Shown here: positions 10,989 to 21,645 of the stretch, piece after piece
Layout of the letters: every line of letters starts with the position of its first letter
Numbering within the stretch: position 1 is the first letter of the stretch
Assembly (NCBI GenBank): GCA_024347235.1
Contig: AP025283.1
Span: 3,038,001 to 3,102,000 of the forward strand
DNA length: 64,000 nt
Reading direction: 5' to 3'
Source of the DNA: Aliamphritea spongicola
GTDB taxonomy: Bacteria > Pseudomonadota > Gammaproteobacteria > Pseudomonadales > Balneatricaceae
Notes under the pieces: generated by a model
The model's database searches: none
What the model saw: only the letters and a program-made list of their open reading frames with translations
What the model was told of the DNA's origin: nothing
Translations under genes and position numbers: made by a program

Positions 10989-11725
10989 GACGGGCGGTTT
11001 TCCCGTACCACAACGAACAGCGAGAAATACGGCCCGGCTTCATTTGCCAGCTCCGTTGCCGGCATGGTTTGCTGATTTTCACGGCCGATGTATTCAAGAT
11101 AGCGGGCTTCATTCAGACGACCGGTGGCTTTCAGTTGAGCCAGAATCCGTGGTCGGGCCATACCGGCTTTCATAATCACGACACTGTCATGATCGGTCAG
11201 GGCCTCTGCCAGTTGCTCATCCGTATGCCGGCCACTCACAACCGCAAAGGATTCCTGCTGCATAGTCAGCGGCAGGGCCAGCGCAGAGGCCGCCGCGTTC
11301 ACTGATGAAATGCCCGGTACAACCTTGCAGGTAAACTCACTTTCCAGGCGCTCCAGCAAATAGCTGAATGAGCCAAAGAACAGCGGATCACCTTCACACA
11401 GGAACACCACGTCCTGACCGGCCTGCAGGCATTCGCGGATTTCAGCTGCGCCTTTGTCATAGGCGGCATTGGCCGGATCACGCTGAATCACCATCGGCAT
11501 CGGCACACTGATATGCTTTGCTTCACAGCCGGTACCGGAAAGTTCCAGCGCGGCACTGGCAATGCCCCAGGCCTGTGAGTGCCCTTCAGCATTCGACAGA
11601 TAGCTGACCACTGCACTGTCCTTAATCAGACGCAGGGCCTTAAGAGTCAGCAGCTCCGGATCACCGGGGCCAACACCCACACCGTAAAAACATCCGGTGC
11701 GGGCAGTTGCTGTCGCATTGCTCAT
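10985..11725 (-). CDS. cobI: Precorrin-2 C20-methyltransferase CobI/CbiL
   Basis: SAM-dependent methylation of C-20 of (cobalt-)precorrin-2. Intact, 246 residues. Motifs: FYGVGVGPGDPELLTLKALR, VVSYLSNAEGHSQA, VVFLCEGDPLFFGSFSYLLERL and VVPGISSVNAAASALALPL, VVIMKAGMARPRI, then RARYLEYIGREN-type end (EARYLEYIGREN). It is coupled to cbiG by a four-base overlap. Called CbiL in anaerobic nomenclature; this should not be confused with the CbiL-like transporter protein at 22451-23032. Confidence 0.95.
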   Translation of the reverse strand: MSNATATARTGCFYGVGVGPGDPELLTLKALRLIKDSAVVSYLSNAEGHSQAWGIASAALELSGTGCEAKHISVPMPMVIQRDPANAAYDKGAAEIRECLQAGQDVVFLCEGDPLFFGSFSYLLERLESEFTCKVVPGISSVNAAASALALPLTMQQESFAVVSGRHTDEQLAEALTDHDSVVIMKAGMARPRILAQLKATGRLNEARYLEYIGRENQQTMPATELANEAGPYFSLFVVVRENRPS

Positions 11726-11754
11726 ATCTTTTTCTCACTTCAACATCACGAAAA

Positions 11755-13091
11755 TTAACGTTTACAGAAACTGTATAAATTGACCGGGAGATTCGGCCGG
11801 TACATCAGTTGACCCGCCAGTTGCTCACCACGGCTGACACCGATCTGAACCGTATGCGGCTGGCTGTCATCCGCGGCGCAGCGCTGTTCATAAAAACTCA
11901 GCAACTGCTGTTTACTGTTCTCAGTTACCGCACTGGCCAGCAATACACCACCTGGCGGTAACAGCGCCCAGCACTGTTGCAGCAGACCGGCCATTTCGCC
12001 ATCGCTGCCACCGATAAAAATTTTATTAGGAGACGGTAAATCATTCAGGGCCTGTGGTGCTCTTCCCGCCACGACCTGCAAGTTGCCGGATACGCCATAT
12101 CTTTGCTGATTTGCCGTTAAGCAGGCTAAACGCTGCTCATGATGCTCGATTGCCAGTACCCGGCACCGGGGCTGCCAGTAACTCAGTTCAATGGCCACGC
12201 TGCCACAACCGGCACCGATATCCCAGATGGTGTCGTCCACCGCCGGCTGTAACAGCGAAAGAATGGACAACCGCACTTCACGCTTGGTGATCAGCCCCTT
12301 ACCGGCTGAAGCTACATCCGCCGTCAGGCTGCATTCGTTTCCGGCAAGAATACGTCCGGCCTGTTCAGCATCGGTAATAAAACCGTTGTCAGGAATCCCC
12401 GGAAACACCGGCAATAACGCCTGTTTGGCCTGCGGTAACAGCGGCTCAACCAGGCTGACATGCAAAGGATCAAACTCCAGGTCACTGCTTTCAGCCAGTT
12501 GCCGGGCAGTGAAGCTGCGAACCTGCTCCTGAGGATAGCCCAGGGTCTCGCAGACACTGATCAGGGTCTCGCTGAATCCCGCCGCCAGACACTCCCGCGC
12601 CAGCGCCCGGGGTTGCTCTTATCATCCGTCAGAATCAGCAACGGCTGGCGGTTACGCAACCTTGTACGGAGTTTGGCCAGTGGCCGGCCATGCAGGCTCA
12701 GTACTTCCACATCCTGCAATGAACGCCCCAGCCGGTGGCAGGCAGCCTGTAAGCTGGAAACACCCGGATGATAATGCAACTGTGCCTGGGCAAAGGTCCG
12801 CCCAAACCACGCCCCAATGCCATAAAACAAAGGATCGCCGGAAGCCAGTATCGCAATGCTGCTAACATCTGCCGCCATATCCGGCAGTTGGCGTTTCAGT
12901 TCTGATAACTTGGGTAACACCACCTGACGCTGATCGTCACGGAGCAGTTGCGCCACCGTTTCCAGCTGACGCTCGGAACCGATCACAATAGCTGCACTGT
13001 TCAGACCTGACTCAGCCTCAGCGCTCAGCCGGGCCTTGTCACTGACTCCAAGACCAATGATATGCAGTTGCAGGTGCCCCATTGCCGTCAT
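11755..13091 (-). CDS. cobL: Precorrin-6Y C5,15-methyltransferase (decarboxylating) CobL (CbiE-CbiT fusion)
   Basis: Bifunctional enzyme methylating C-5 and C-15 and decarboxylating the C-12 acetate. The N-terminal CbiE domain (about residues 1-200) shows HIIGLGVSD, ILASGDPLFYGIGAWF and YHPGVSSLQAACHRLG. The C-terminal CbiT domain has FITDAEQAG, GLITKREVRLSILSLLQP, WDIGAGCGSVAIELS and KIFIGGSDGEM. One base is missing at 12609-12612 (coding C5 read as C4); the join gives SNPRALARECLAAGFS. The restored length is about 445 residues. The start codon lies just after the cobH stop. Confidence 0.94.
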
Positions 13092-13093
13092 GC

Positions 13094-13735
13094 TCAGTAC
13101 CACTCACCGCGGTTACAGCGCAGCAACGCATTAACGCTGGCAGAACTGACAGCACTGCCGCCCTGACGGCCCAGCAAGGTAATGCACGGAATACCTAACT
13201 CTTCATGTACTTCCCACAGAGCATCCTTGGATTCTGCGGCACCCACAAAGCCCACCGGCATACCTACAACCAGTGCAGGTTTCGGTGCACCCTGCTGAAT
13301 CATTTCCAGCAGACGGAACAGCGCAGTCGGGGCATTACCGATGACCACCACACTGCCTTCAAGATGCTCTTTCCAGAAATCCAGCGCCGCCATGGAACGG
13401 GTTTCGCCCCGTTCTTTAGCCAGGTCTTTAACCCGCTCATCATTCAGAAAGCACAGAGGGTCACGCTCAATCATCCGTTTGGTGATACCCTGCTTCACCA
13501 TTTCCACGTCACACAGGATCGGGCAGTTATTCGCCAGGGCAGCCATGCCGGATTCGCAGGCACCTTCACTGAAACGAACCAGATCAGCGACCTCCGGCAG
13601 ACCAAGGCTGTGCACAATGCGCATGGCAACCTGTTGCTGCTCACGGCTCAGGCCGTCCAGGTTAGCGGTCTGGCGAATCTGACGGAAACTTTCCTGCTCA
13701 ATCGCCTGCGGGTTTAATTCGTATTCGAAGCTCAC
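13094..13735 (-). CDS. cobH: Precorrin-8X methylmutase CobH/CbiC
   Basis: Moves the C-11 methyl group to C-12, giving hydrogenobyrinate or cobyrinate. Intact, 213 residues, GTG start. Motifs: IEQESFRQIRQTANLDGLS, RIVHSLGLPEVADLV, NCPILCDVEMVKQGITKR, VVIGNAPTALFRLLEMI and VVGMPVGFVGAAESKDAL; the histidine of RIVHSLG is the expected catalytic residue in this family. The gene is followed within a few bases by cobL. Confidence 0.95.
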   Translation of the reverse strand: MSFEYELNPQAIEQESFRQIRQTANLDGLSREQQQVAMRIVHSLGLPEVADLVRFSEGACESGMAALANNCPILCDVEMVKQGITKRMIERDPLCFLNDERVKDLAKERGETRSMAALDFWKEHLEGSVVVIGNAPTALFRLLEMIQQGAPKPALVVGMPVGFVGAAESKDALWEVHEELGIPCITLLGRQGGSAVSSASVNALLRCNRGEWY

Positions 13736-13758
13736 GGGCCTGACTCTCTTATTAATTG

Positions 13759-14531
13759 TTAAATAGCCAAATATGACCGCAACGCGGTTACACAGTCGGC
13801 AATATTGCTAAATTCCTGGCGGGCAGCGGGCATATCAGGCCGCTGCAGCATAAATACTTCAGCACCGCAGTTACGGGCGGCTGCCAGCTTCGCCACCGTG
13901 GCATCACCGCCACTGTTCTTAGTCACCAGCGCATCAATCTGATACTGATCAAACAGCGCGGCTTCCGCTGCCAGATCAAACGGGCCGATGGCTTTAATCC
14001 AGATCTGATCATCCGGCCAGCTGAACCGCGGCGGTGCAGCGGTGCGCAGAATCAGCCGCTGCCCTTCTGCTTTAGCCTGTGCAAGCAACTGCGCGCTGAT
14101 ATCTTCCGTCAGCTGTCCGGCGGTCAGTAAAATATTCCGCTTACCTGCCAGCAGCCCGGGCAGCACCTGCCAGTCAGTAAAGCTCTGCCAATGATCACCG
14201 GGTTGCGGTTGCCAGGCAGGACGGTGAAAACGCCAGCACGGTAAATCCAGCTCAGCACAGACTTCCACTGCCGTGCGGCTCATGTTTGCCGCAAAGGATG
14301 TGTCACATCGAACACACCGCTGATCTGCTGATCCTGCAAATAATTTTTCAAACCGCCGAACTGGGTAAAACCGCCGCTGATCACTTCACAATCCAGCTTC
14401 GGAATACGCACCAGACCCGCAACGCTGTATACCAGCGATAACGGCCCGGCCGGAGCCAGTAATCCGGCATCTGCCAGCGCACCGACTAAATGACGGGCAT
14501 CAGCAGTACCGCCGAGAATCAGCCACTTCAC
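13759..14531 (-). CDS. cobK: Precorrin-6A reductase CobK/CbiJ
   Basis: NADPH-dependent reductase of the (cobalt-)precorrin-6A macrocycle. The restored protein of about 257 residues begins [19 protein letters not shown], has FDVTHPFAANMS after frame repair, [22 protein letters not shown], and [20 protein letters not shown] near the C terminus. One T is missing on the coding strand at 14293-14295 (TTT should be TTTT). The start overlaps the cbiD stop by four bases. Confidence 0.92.
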
Positions 14532-15682
14532 GACAGCTCTCCACGGTTCATGTCGGCTTGCAGGTTTGCCGGATAACAGCCGACAAAACCGCCTTTACGG
14601 TCTACCGCAAAGATATCCAGCTGCAGATTTTCCAGCGCCGGTACGTTCATTACATCTCTGGCCTTTTTCCAGGCTTCTTCACACACCCGGGAGGCCAGAT
14701 CAACACCGGCATCCTGACAGGCTTTCAGCGCCTGCATACTGGTGTTGGCTGCTTTGATTTCCTGCTGCAGGGCTTCATCCGCTCCCACTTCAGCCGCCAG
14801 CCCCGCCAAATGTTCCAGATCAATACTGGAGGCACGGCTGTTCAGATCAAGATGGCCATTCGCCAGCTTGGTTAATTTGCCGAAACCGCCGCAAATGGTC
14901 AGTCGTTCAACCGGCACCTTTTTCAGGTACTTGAGTACCGCACCGACAAAGTCTCCCATTTCGATCAGGCCCATTTCCGGAATGTCGTAAATGCCGGTAA
15001 TCGCCCCTTCACTGGTACTGCCTGTGGTCGCTGCAATATGAAACACACCGTTGGTGGTGGCTACATCAATCCCCTGATGGATTGACGCAATATACGCTGC
15101 ACAGGAATACGGGCGTACTATGCCGGTCGTCCCCAGAATCGACAGGCCGCCAAGAATCCCCAACCGGGAGTTCATGGTTTTGAGGGCTATAACCTCACCC
15201 CGCTCGACTCCGACAGATACTTCAAAACCACCGCCGTAACCATACACTTCAGCGGCGTTCAGCAAATGATCGGTCATCATTTTGCGGGGCACCCGGTTAA
15301 TTGCCGGCTCACCCACAGGTAATGCCAGCCCTTCCCGAGTCACAGTGCCGACCCCTTCAGCTGCCTTAAAGCGAACCCCAGGTTCACTTTCCAGGCGCAA
15401 TTCCACATAAATGGTCGCGCCGTGGGTGGCATCAGGATCGTCACCGGCATCCTTAATGGTGGCGGTGCGCATACCCTTGCCGGCTGCCTTATCATCCAGT
15501 GGCTGATAGCCCTTAATGGTCATGTTGACCACCTTGCCCTTCGGCAGGGTAATTTCAACAGACTCAGGCTGACGGCCGGCCAGTAATGCCTGTGCGGCCG
15601 CTACACTGCAGGCAGTCGCACAGGAGCCTGTGGTTAAACCACTGCGTAATGGCTGAGGCGTTTCACTGGTTTCCGGCCACAT
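14528..15682 (-). CDS. cbiD: Cobalt-precorrin-5B C1-methyltransferase CbiD
   Basis: Methylates C-1 in the anaerobic pathway, replacing CobF of the aerobic route. Intact, 384 residues. Family features are [22 protein letters not shown] near the N terminus, [61 protein letters not shown] and the middle region [23 protein letters not shown]. Its presence together with CbiG and CobN marks this operon as a hybrid of anaerobic and aerobic gene types. Confidence 0.95.
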   Translation of the reverse strand: MWPETSETPQPLRSGLTTGSCATACSVAAAQALLAGRQPESVEITLPKGKVVNMTIKGYQPLDDKAAGKGMRTATIKDAGDDPDATHGATIYVELRLESEPGVRFKAAEGVGTVTREGLALPVGEPAINRVPRKMMTDHLLNAAEVYGYGGGFEVSVGVERGEVIALKTMNSRLGILGGLSILGTTGIVRPYSCAAYIASIHQGIDVATTNGVFHIAATTGSTSEGAITGIYDIPEMGLIEMGDFVGAVLKYLKKVPVERLTICGGFGKLTKLANGHLDLNSRASSIDLEHLAGLAAEVGADEALQQEIKAANTSMQALKACQDAGVDLASRVCEEAWKKARDVMNVPALENLQLDIFAVDRKGGFVGCYPANLQADMNRGELS

Positions 15683-15712
15683 ATTTCTCTGCTCGCTACT
15701 GGGTCAGTCTGC

Positions 15713-17018
15713 TCAGCACTCTGCGCCAAACACCCGGGCAACGGCCTCAGGGTTGGATGCAAAGAACAGATGCAGATAACTGGCGGTTAAACCGCGGGAC
15801 TGATAAATCGCTTCGCCCGGTGCCGGGTGACGCTGACGGCGACCATGACCCACAGGCTCAGGGGTGCTTTCACTGCGGGAACGGTGGTGGGCATGAGCGC
15901 GCACTTCACCTTCCGGCAGTACTGCCGTTTGCATGCCCTGACAACCGCGCTTACCGCGCATTGCCCCGGTGCCCTGCAGAATGCCCAGCATCGGGTGGGA
16001 CTCCCTTCCAGGTCAACCAGATCATTCAGGCTGTACAGGAAGCCACCGCATTCCGCCAGAATGGACTTGCCGGCATCGAAAAACCACGGATCTGATTGTG
16101 CATATCGACATTGGCCGACAGCGCTTTACAGTGCAGCTCCGGATAACCGCCCGGCAACCACATGGCATCCGCTTCCGGCAGCTCAGAGTCATGCAGCGGT
16201 GAGAAGAACACACAACGGGCGCCCATCTCTTCCAGCAAACGGATATTGGCATCATAAATAAAACTGAAGGCTTCATCTTTAGCTACCGCGATGGTCTTGC
16301 CTTCCAGCAGGACAGGAACTTGTGGCGTTTCAGCGCTGTAGAACGTCACCGGTGCCGGTAACTCGGTAATCAGCTGGCCATCTACCCATTCTGCACCGGC
16401 GGTGAATCGCTGCTCCAGTTCTTCAGATACTTCAGAGGCCTGTACCAACCCCAGATGACGCTCCGGCAGCGCCACTTCTTCTGAGCGCGGCAGGGTTGCC
16501 AGCAACGGCAGATTTTCCGGCAGTGCATTGCGGATCAGCTCAGCATGGCGCTCAGTGCCACAGTGGTTGGCAATCAGACCGGCAACCTTCACGTCATCAC
16601 GGAAATTCGCCAGACCACCGGCAATGGCAGCAGCGGTCTGGGCCATGCCCTTAACACTCATCACAATGGCAATCGGGATATTAAACCGGGCCGCCAGATC
16701 CGCACTGGAAGGATCACCGTCAAACATGCCCATGGCACCTTCTACAATGATCAGGTCAGCCACCTGAGCCGCTTCAAACAATTTCTGCTGGCAATACTCT
16801 TCGCCGGCCATCCACATATCCAGCTGCTCAACATCTTCACCGGATGCCTGCGCCAGAATTTGTGGATCCAGATAATCCGGACCGGTTTTGAAAACCCGCA
16901 CCACTTTGCCCTGATTACGGAAATTCCGTGCGATCGCGGCAGTAATGGTTGTTTTACCTTCACCGGAGCTGGGTGCCGACAGGAAAATTGCCGGGCAGCT
17001 GACACTCTGAGTGGTCAT
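15713..17018 (-). CDS. cobB: Cobyrinic (hydrogenobyrinic) acid a,c-diamide synthase CobB/CbiA
   Basis: ATP- and glutamine-dependent amidation of the a and c acetate side chains. The N-terminal P-loop domain has IFLSAPSSGEGKTTITAA, FKTGPDYLDPQILAQASG and EGAMGMFDGD; the C-terminal glutamine amidotransferase-like part has LPGGYPELH and, after repair, FFDAGKSILAECGGFLYSL with the presumed nucleophilic cysteine. Two single-base losses: 16079-16083 (coding T6 read as T5) and 16003-16005. Restored length about 435 residues. Between CobO and CbiD in the operon. Confidence 0.93.
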
Positions 17019-17032
17019 ATCGACGTTGTCTC

Positions 17033-17640
17033 CTAGTACTCAATACCTTCCTGAGCTTTGACACCCAGACGGAAAGCGTGGCGTTCATCACGGATGCTGC
17101 TAATAGTGTCAGCAATGTCTTCCAGCCCTTCAGGCATTACCCGGCCGGTAATCATCACGTTCTGCTTCTCAGGACGGTTCTGCAGCGCCTTAATAACCGG
17201 CTCAAGCTCCAGATACTTGTACTTGAACATGTAGCTCATTTCGTCAAAGATCAGAATGTCGTAAGTGTCATCCTGCAACAGCTTTTCCGCCAGTTCCCAG
17301 GCTTTTTCCGCTGCCGCGATATCCTGGCTTTTATCCTGAGTTTCCCAGGTGAAGCCATGCCCCATAACATGCCAGTCAATCTGAGGATGATCTTTAAACA
17401 ACTTGAATTCACCGGTCTCTGTACGGCCTTTAATAAACTGAATAACCGCCGCACGCTGACCGTGCCCCACGGAACGGGCCATGGTGCCGAATGCTGAGCT
17501 GCTCTTACCTTTACCGTTACCTTTCAGCAGGATCAGAACGCCGCGTTCTTCAGTCGCTTTAGCAATTTTCTGATCAACCACAGCCTTTTACGGGCCATTC
17601 GCTCTTCATGGGTTAGCTTCGGTTTTTCCTGATCTGTCAT
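17033..17640 (-). CDS. cobO: Corrinoid adenosyltransferase CobO (BtuR/CobA type)
   Basis: Transfers the adenosyl group from ATP to the Co(I) corrinoid. The restored protein of about 202 residues begins MTDQEKPKLTHEERMARK; it has the P-loop LLKGNGKGKSSSAFG, QFIKGRTETGEF, ILIFDEMSYMFKY and VMITGRVMPEGLEDIADTISS. One base is missing at 17586-17589 (coding A5 read as A4), which would otherwise hide the true N terminus. This family is unrelated to PduO and EutT adenosyltransferases. Confidence 0.94.
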
Positions 17641-17677
17641 GGTGCTGCCCTCTTGTTTAGCCCTGCTTTTGTGTAAG

Positions 17678-19447
17678 CTACAGAGCAATATATTCTGCGT
17701 GTAACTGCTGCGCCAAAGCCTCACCCCGGCCCCGCTTTACACTTGCCTGTTCGGTATCCAGCCAGAAAGTTTTTCCCGGCAGGCTGATATCGTTTAACTG
17801 TGCCTGACTGCGGCCATCAGTTAACACATAAGTATGGATTTCCAGTGCCGGAAACTGCCGCTGGACCTGCTGCAGGTAACCGGCCACATGGCTGAAAACC
17901 TGACGCATCGGTGTACCGCCGCCGGCGCTCAGATTTTCCAGCCAGCGCTGTAATTCTTTAGGTGCCCGGATTTGCGGCAGCAGGTTTTCCACCCGGTTAT
18001 TGCCAAATCCGAAAATGGCCAGTTGCTGGCGTTCCAGATATGCCCGGCGGGCAATTTCCACCATTGCACCTTTGCCCGGGCAAATACGCCTTCCGCCAAT
18101 GTTGAGGCAGAGGTATCTAACAGCAGACAGTGCAGCTGGCTGCGCCCTTCCGGCTGGCGCTTAAACACCAGCTGAGGGGCCATTCCCCAAGGCTTTTACC
18201 CAGGGTGGCAAACCAGTCCGGCCGGTTTGTTTTCGTATTCCCGCGAGCCGCTCCGCTATGAGCCGCCGCATTCCCCTGACGGCTGGCCGATGGCGCTGCC
18301 AGTGTATTACCTTTCAGCGGCACTGCCTGCTCAAGCTGAGCCGGCAATGCCACATCAATCTGCTGATCAGCCGCATAGGCCTGCGGCGCCATACTGCCCC
18401 AGTCCCCCTGCTGATCTTTATCTGACTGACTTTGCTGATCCTGCTGTGATGACTGCTCTGCAGATTGCCGCTGGCTGTCATCCGGACGCTTAAAGCCATT
18501 ATTACGCGGGGTTTTGGCGGCAGCTTTGGCTGCTGATCTGAATTCTGTTCTGCCGGCGGCGGATTGCTGTTATGTCCGCCATCGTCCTTACGGCGGTGAG
18601 CCAGTACCAGCTCTGCAACCGCATCAATATCCTCACGGATAACCGCATTACGCCCCTGTAAAGCAGCATGGGCAACCGCCGCACGGAACCAGACAATGTC
18701 ACCGCGCAAACCGTCAACGCCGGCAGCATTACAGGCTTCAGCAATCACAATCCGCAGCTCATCGCTGCAGGTTACGTTGGTGAGGATTTGCCGTGCAGTC
18801 ACTATCTGTGCCAACAGGCTAGCCTGAGTGCCACGGTACTGCTCGCAGAACCCTTCAGGGTCCGCATCAAAGGCTTCCCGGTGACGGACAATTTCCACCC
18901 GCTCAGCAACCGGATACTGGTTACTCAGATTCACCGCCAGACCAAACCGGTCCTGTAACTGTGGCAGCGCCCCTTCATCCGGGTTCATGGTGCCCAGCAA
19001 CAGAAAACTGGCAGCATGCTGATGGCTGATACCATCACGTTCAATACGGTTCACACCGCTGGCAGCCACATCCAGTAACTGATCCACCAGATGGTCGTTA
19101 AGCAGATTCACTTCATCCACATACAGCACACCCTGATGGGCCTTGCTCAGCAAACCTGGCCGGAAACTGACCTGCTTGTCATTCAGCACCTGTTGTAAAT
19201 CCAGCGACCCCAGCAACATTTCCTCACTGGCACCCAGTGGCAGGGTCACAAATGGTGCAGTGGCATCGTCCGTTTCCCGGTGCGGCAGGATATCCACCAG
19301 ACCCCGTGCCAGAGTAGACTTCGCGCAGCCCCGTGGCCCGCTGACCAGCACCCCGCCAATGGCAGGGTTAACGGCAGCCAGCATCAGCGCCAGCTTAAGG
19401 TTTTGCTGACCGGTGACTGCTGCAAATGGAAACTGCTGTTCATTCAT
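17678..19447 (-). CDS. Fused ChlI-ChlD-like AAA+/von Willebrand A chelatase subunit
   Basis: Motor component expected to work with CobN in cobalt insertion. The N-terminal AAA+ ChlI-like domain (about residues 1-320) has FAAVTGQQNLKLALMLAAV, Walker A SGPRGCAKSTLARGL, VLYVDEVNLL and LLLGTMNPDEGALPQLQDRFGL. A Gln/Ser/Asn-rich linker follows, then a von Willebrand A-like domain with LLLDTSASTL (MIDAS DxSxS), IFGFGNNR and HTYVLTDGRSQ. Three one-base losses break the frame: between about 18515 and 18600, at 18185-18188 and at 18069-18070. Restored length is about 590 residues. I chose ATG 19447 (MNEQQFPFAAVTG); an upstream ATG at 19516 would overlap the transporter gene. This arrangement replaces CobS and CobT. 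Confidence 0.88.
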
Positions 19448-19481
19448 TGTCTGTGTTTTTCCTGTTTGCCACTCGGGCTGT

Positions 19482-20861
19482 TTATTGCTTCGGCCAGTGT
19501 GCATGGTGCTCATCAATCACAAACCGGTGCCGGTGCCGGTGCTTGGCGTGGTAGTGAGGATGTACATGGGGTTCCGGGCCTTCCCAACCTTCATGTTCAT
19601 GCTGATGATGTTCATCATGGGTATGGGGATGCAAATGTTCCTGCGCCGGATGCACATGCCAGATATCTTCCTGATCATCATGCCGCCACAGTTTAGCCGC
19701 CAGTACCGTTGCCAGCAGCGCGACCACACCCAGTGCAGCAAAGCAGGCTTGCATGCCCCATGCACTGCCGATACTACCAGCCAGTAAATATCCCACCAGC
19801 CACATACCATGCGTTAGCGCAAAGTTTGCTGAAAAATAATCGTTGCGGTCCCCGGCATTGCAGGAATCACGCACTACCCGGCCGGTGGGTATCAGCACCA
19901 TTGAGGTTGCCCCGCCAATTAAAAACCAGATTGGGAACAAACCGACATACCCCGGTCCGCTCAGCCCGGCAAACAGCGCCACACTGAATAACACGCCACC
20001 GGTCAGCATTACCGAACGGTTAGAAAAGTGATCCAGCATTTTCGGCAGCATAAATGCCGCAACCATTGAGCCAACACCGGCCGCAGCCATCAGTGTCGGT
20101 ACTGCCGACTCACTCATACTAAGTACGTGCCGTACATACACCACGGTGTTTACAATGATCATCGCACCGGCGGCAGAAAGTGCCAGATTCAGTGCCAGAA
20201 CGCCCCGTAAGCGCGGCGTTTTCAGATAACTGATGATGCCAAAACTGACATGCTGCCAAACACCTCCGGTACGTTCGCTGGCCGCAGCAGCAGGTACTTT
20301 CACCAGGAAAATACAGCCCGCCGCCAGCGCAAAGGCAACCGCGTTCAGCTGAAACAATAATTCATAAGAGGTGATCAGCAGCAGACCGGCTGCCAGTGCC
20401 GGACTGAGGAGACTTTCCAACTCCATCGCCAGACGGGACAGCGACAGTGCTCGGGTATACTCATCTTCATCCGGCAGGACATCCGGTAACAGCGCCTGAT
20501 ACACAGGGGTGTAACCGGCAGCCAGTGCATTGAGGAAAAAATCAGTACAAAAATCTGCCAGATCTCGGTAGCAAACGGCAGCAGGATAACAATCACTGCC
20601 CGCCCCAGGTTCAGACCCGCCAGCCAGCTTCGACGGGGAAATGCATGGCTGTAGCCACCAACAACCGGGGCAACGCCCAGATACGCCACCATTTTTACCG
20701 CCAGCGCAGATCCCAGCACCAGCCCGGCCTGTAAAGGACTCAGTTCATAAACCATCAGCGCCAGCGCGACCGTCGCCAGCCCGGTCCCCAGCAGGGAAAC
20801 GACCTGACCAAAAACAACCAGCGAAAAACCGGATGGGCTAACGGACTGAAAAACTGCTCAT
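19482..20861 (-). CDS. MFS transporter with histidine-rich C-terminal tail
   Basis: Major facilitator-type membrane protein of about 460 residues with repeated hydrophobic segments and PDVLPDEDEYTRALSLSRL after the central loop. The last roughly 65 residues are cytoplasmic-type and rich in histidine (HVHPAQEHLHPHTHDEHHQH, then further HxH pairs). It lies between the cobalt-uptake genes and the chelatase subunit, so metal (cobalt) export or metal-gated transport is a fair inference; the substrate is unknown. Three one-base losses in A runs, at 20849-20853, 20810-20814 and 20536-20541, break the frame. The first is needed to connect the ATG at 20861 (MSSFFSPLAHPVFRW) to the body of the protein. 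Confidence 0.8.
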
Positions 20862-20902
20862 AGCGTATCTGTTTTACCTTTACTTAAAAGGTGCCTCCAC
20901 AG

Positions 20903-21596
20903 TTAAGCTGAAACGGCGCTCAGGCTGGTCTGGTAATCCACCAGGCTGGCATCCTGCAGACGTACCCAGCGGGTAGCCAGTTGCTCAAGGAAACTATCGT
21001 CATGGGAAATAATAATCATCGCCTGAGGCAGGTTCTGCAAGGTTGTCAGCAGTCGCTCCCGGGCTTTGGAATCCAGTGCGTTACTTGGCTCATCCAGCAA
21101 CAGCACCTCCGGCTCCATCGCTAACACCGACGCCAGCGTGATCATGCGTTTTTCACCGCCGGATAACTGATGGGTCACCCGCTCTTCAAAACCGGCCATC
21201 CCCAGTGACTCCAGGGTTTTGCTGGCGATTGCCATCGCTTCTTCACGGCTCTTACCGAGATTAAGCGGGCCAAAGGCAACATCTTCAATAACCGTCGGGC
21301 AAAACAGTTGATCATCAGGATCCTGAAACAGAAACCCCACCTTACCGCGAACTTCTACAAAATCAGGCTCTTCGCGGCGGGCTTCACCAAAAGCAAGAAT
21401 GTCGCCCTGCTTGGCTTTTTCAGCCCCATCAGCAAATGGAACAGCGTAGTTTTACCGGCACCGTTTGCACCGGTCAGGGCAACCCGCTCACCGCTATGCA
21501 AACTGAAATCAACTGCATCCAGTACCACACCCCGGCGGGGTAGCGGTAGCTGAGACCACTGACTTCAAGTAATGCGGTCTTATTCATGTTTGTCAT
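20903..21596 (-). CDS. cbiO: Cobalt ECF transporter ATPase CbiO
   Basis: ATP-hydrolysing subunit of the cobalt importer. Restored length about 231 residues. Walker A is GANGAGKTT, the Q-loop region is GFLFQDPDDQLFCPTVIEDVAFGPLN, signature LSGGEKRMITLASVLAMEP and Walker B VLLLDEPSNALD are all present, with the H-loop IIISHDD. Two one-base losses: 21537-21540 (coding C5 read as C4) and 21416-21420 (A6 read as A5). The Q-loop wording DPDDQLF is typical of ECF ATPases. Only one ATPase gene is present. Confidence 0.94.
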
Positions 21597-21645
21597 AGCT
21601 TTTTCAACCCGTATTTCATTTCTCAGCCAGCTGAACACACCGGCC

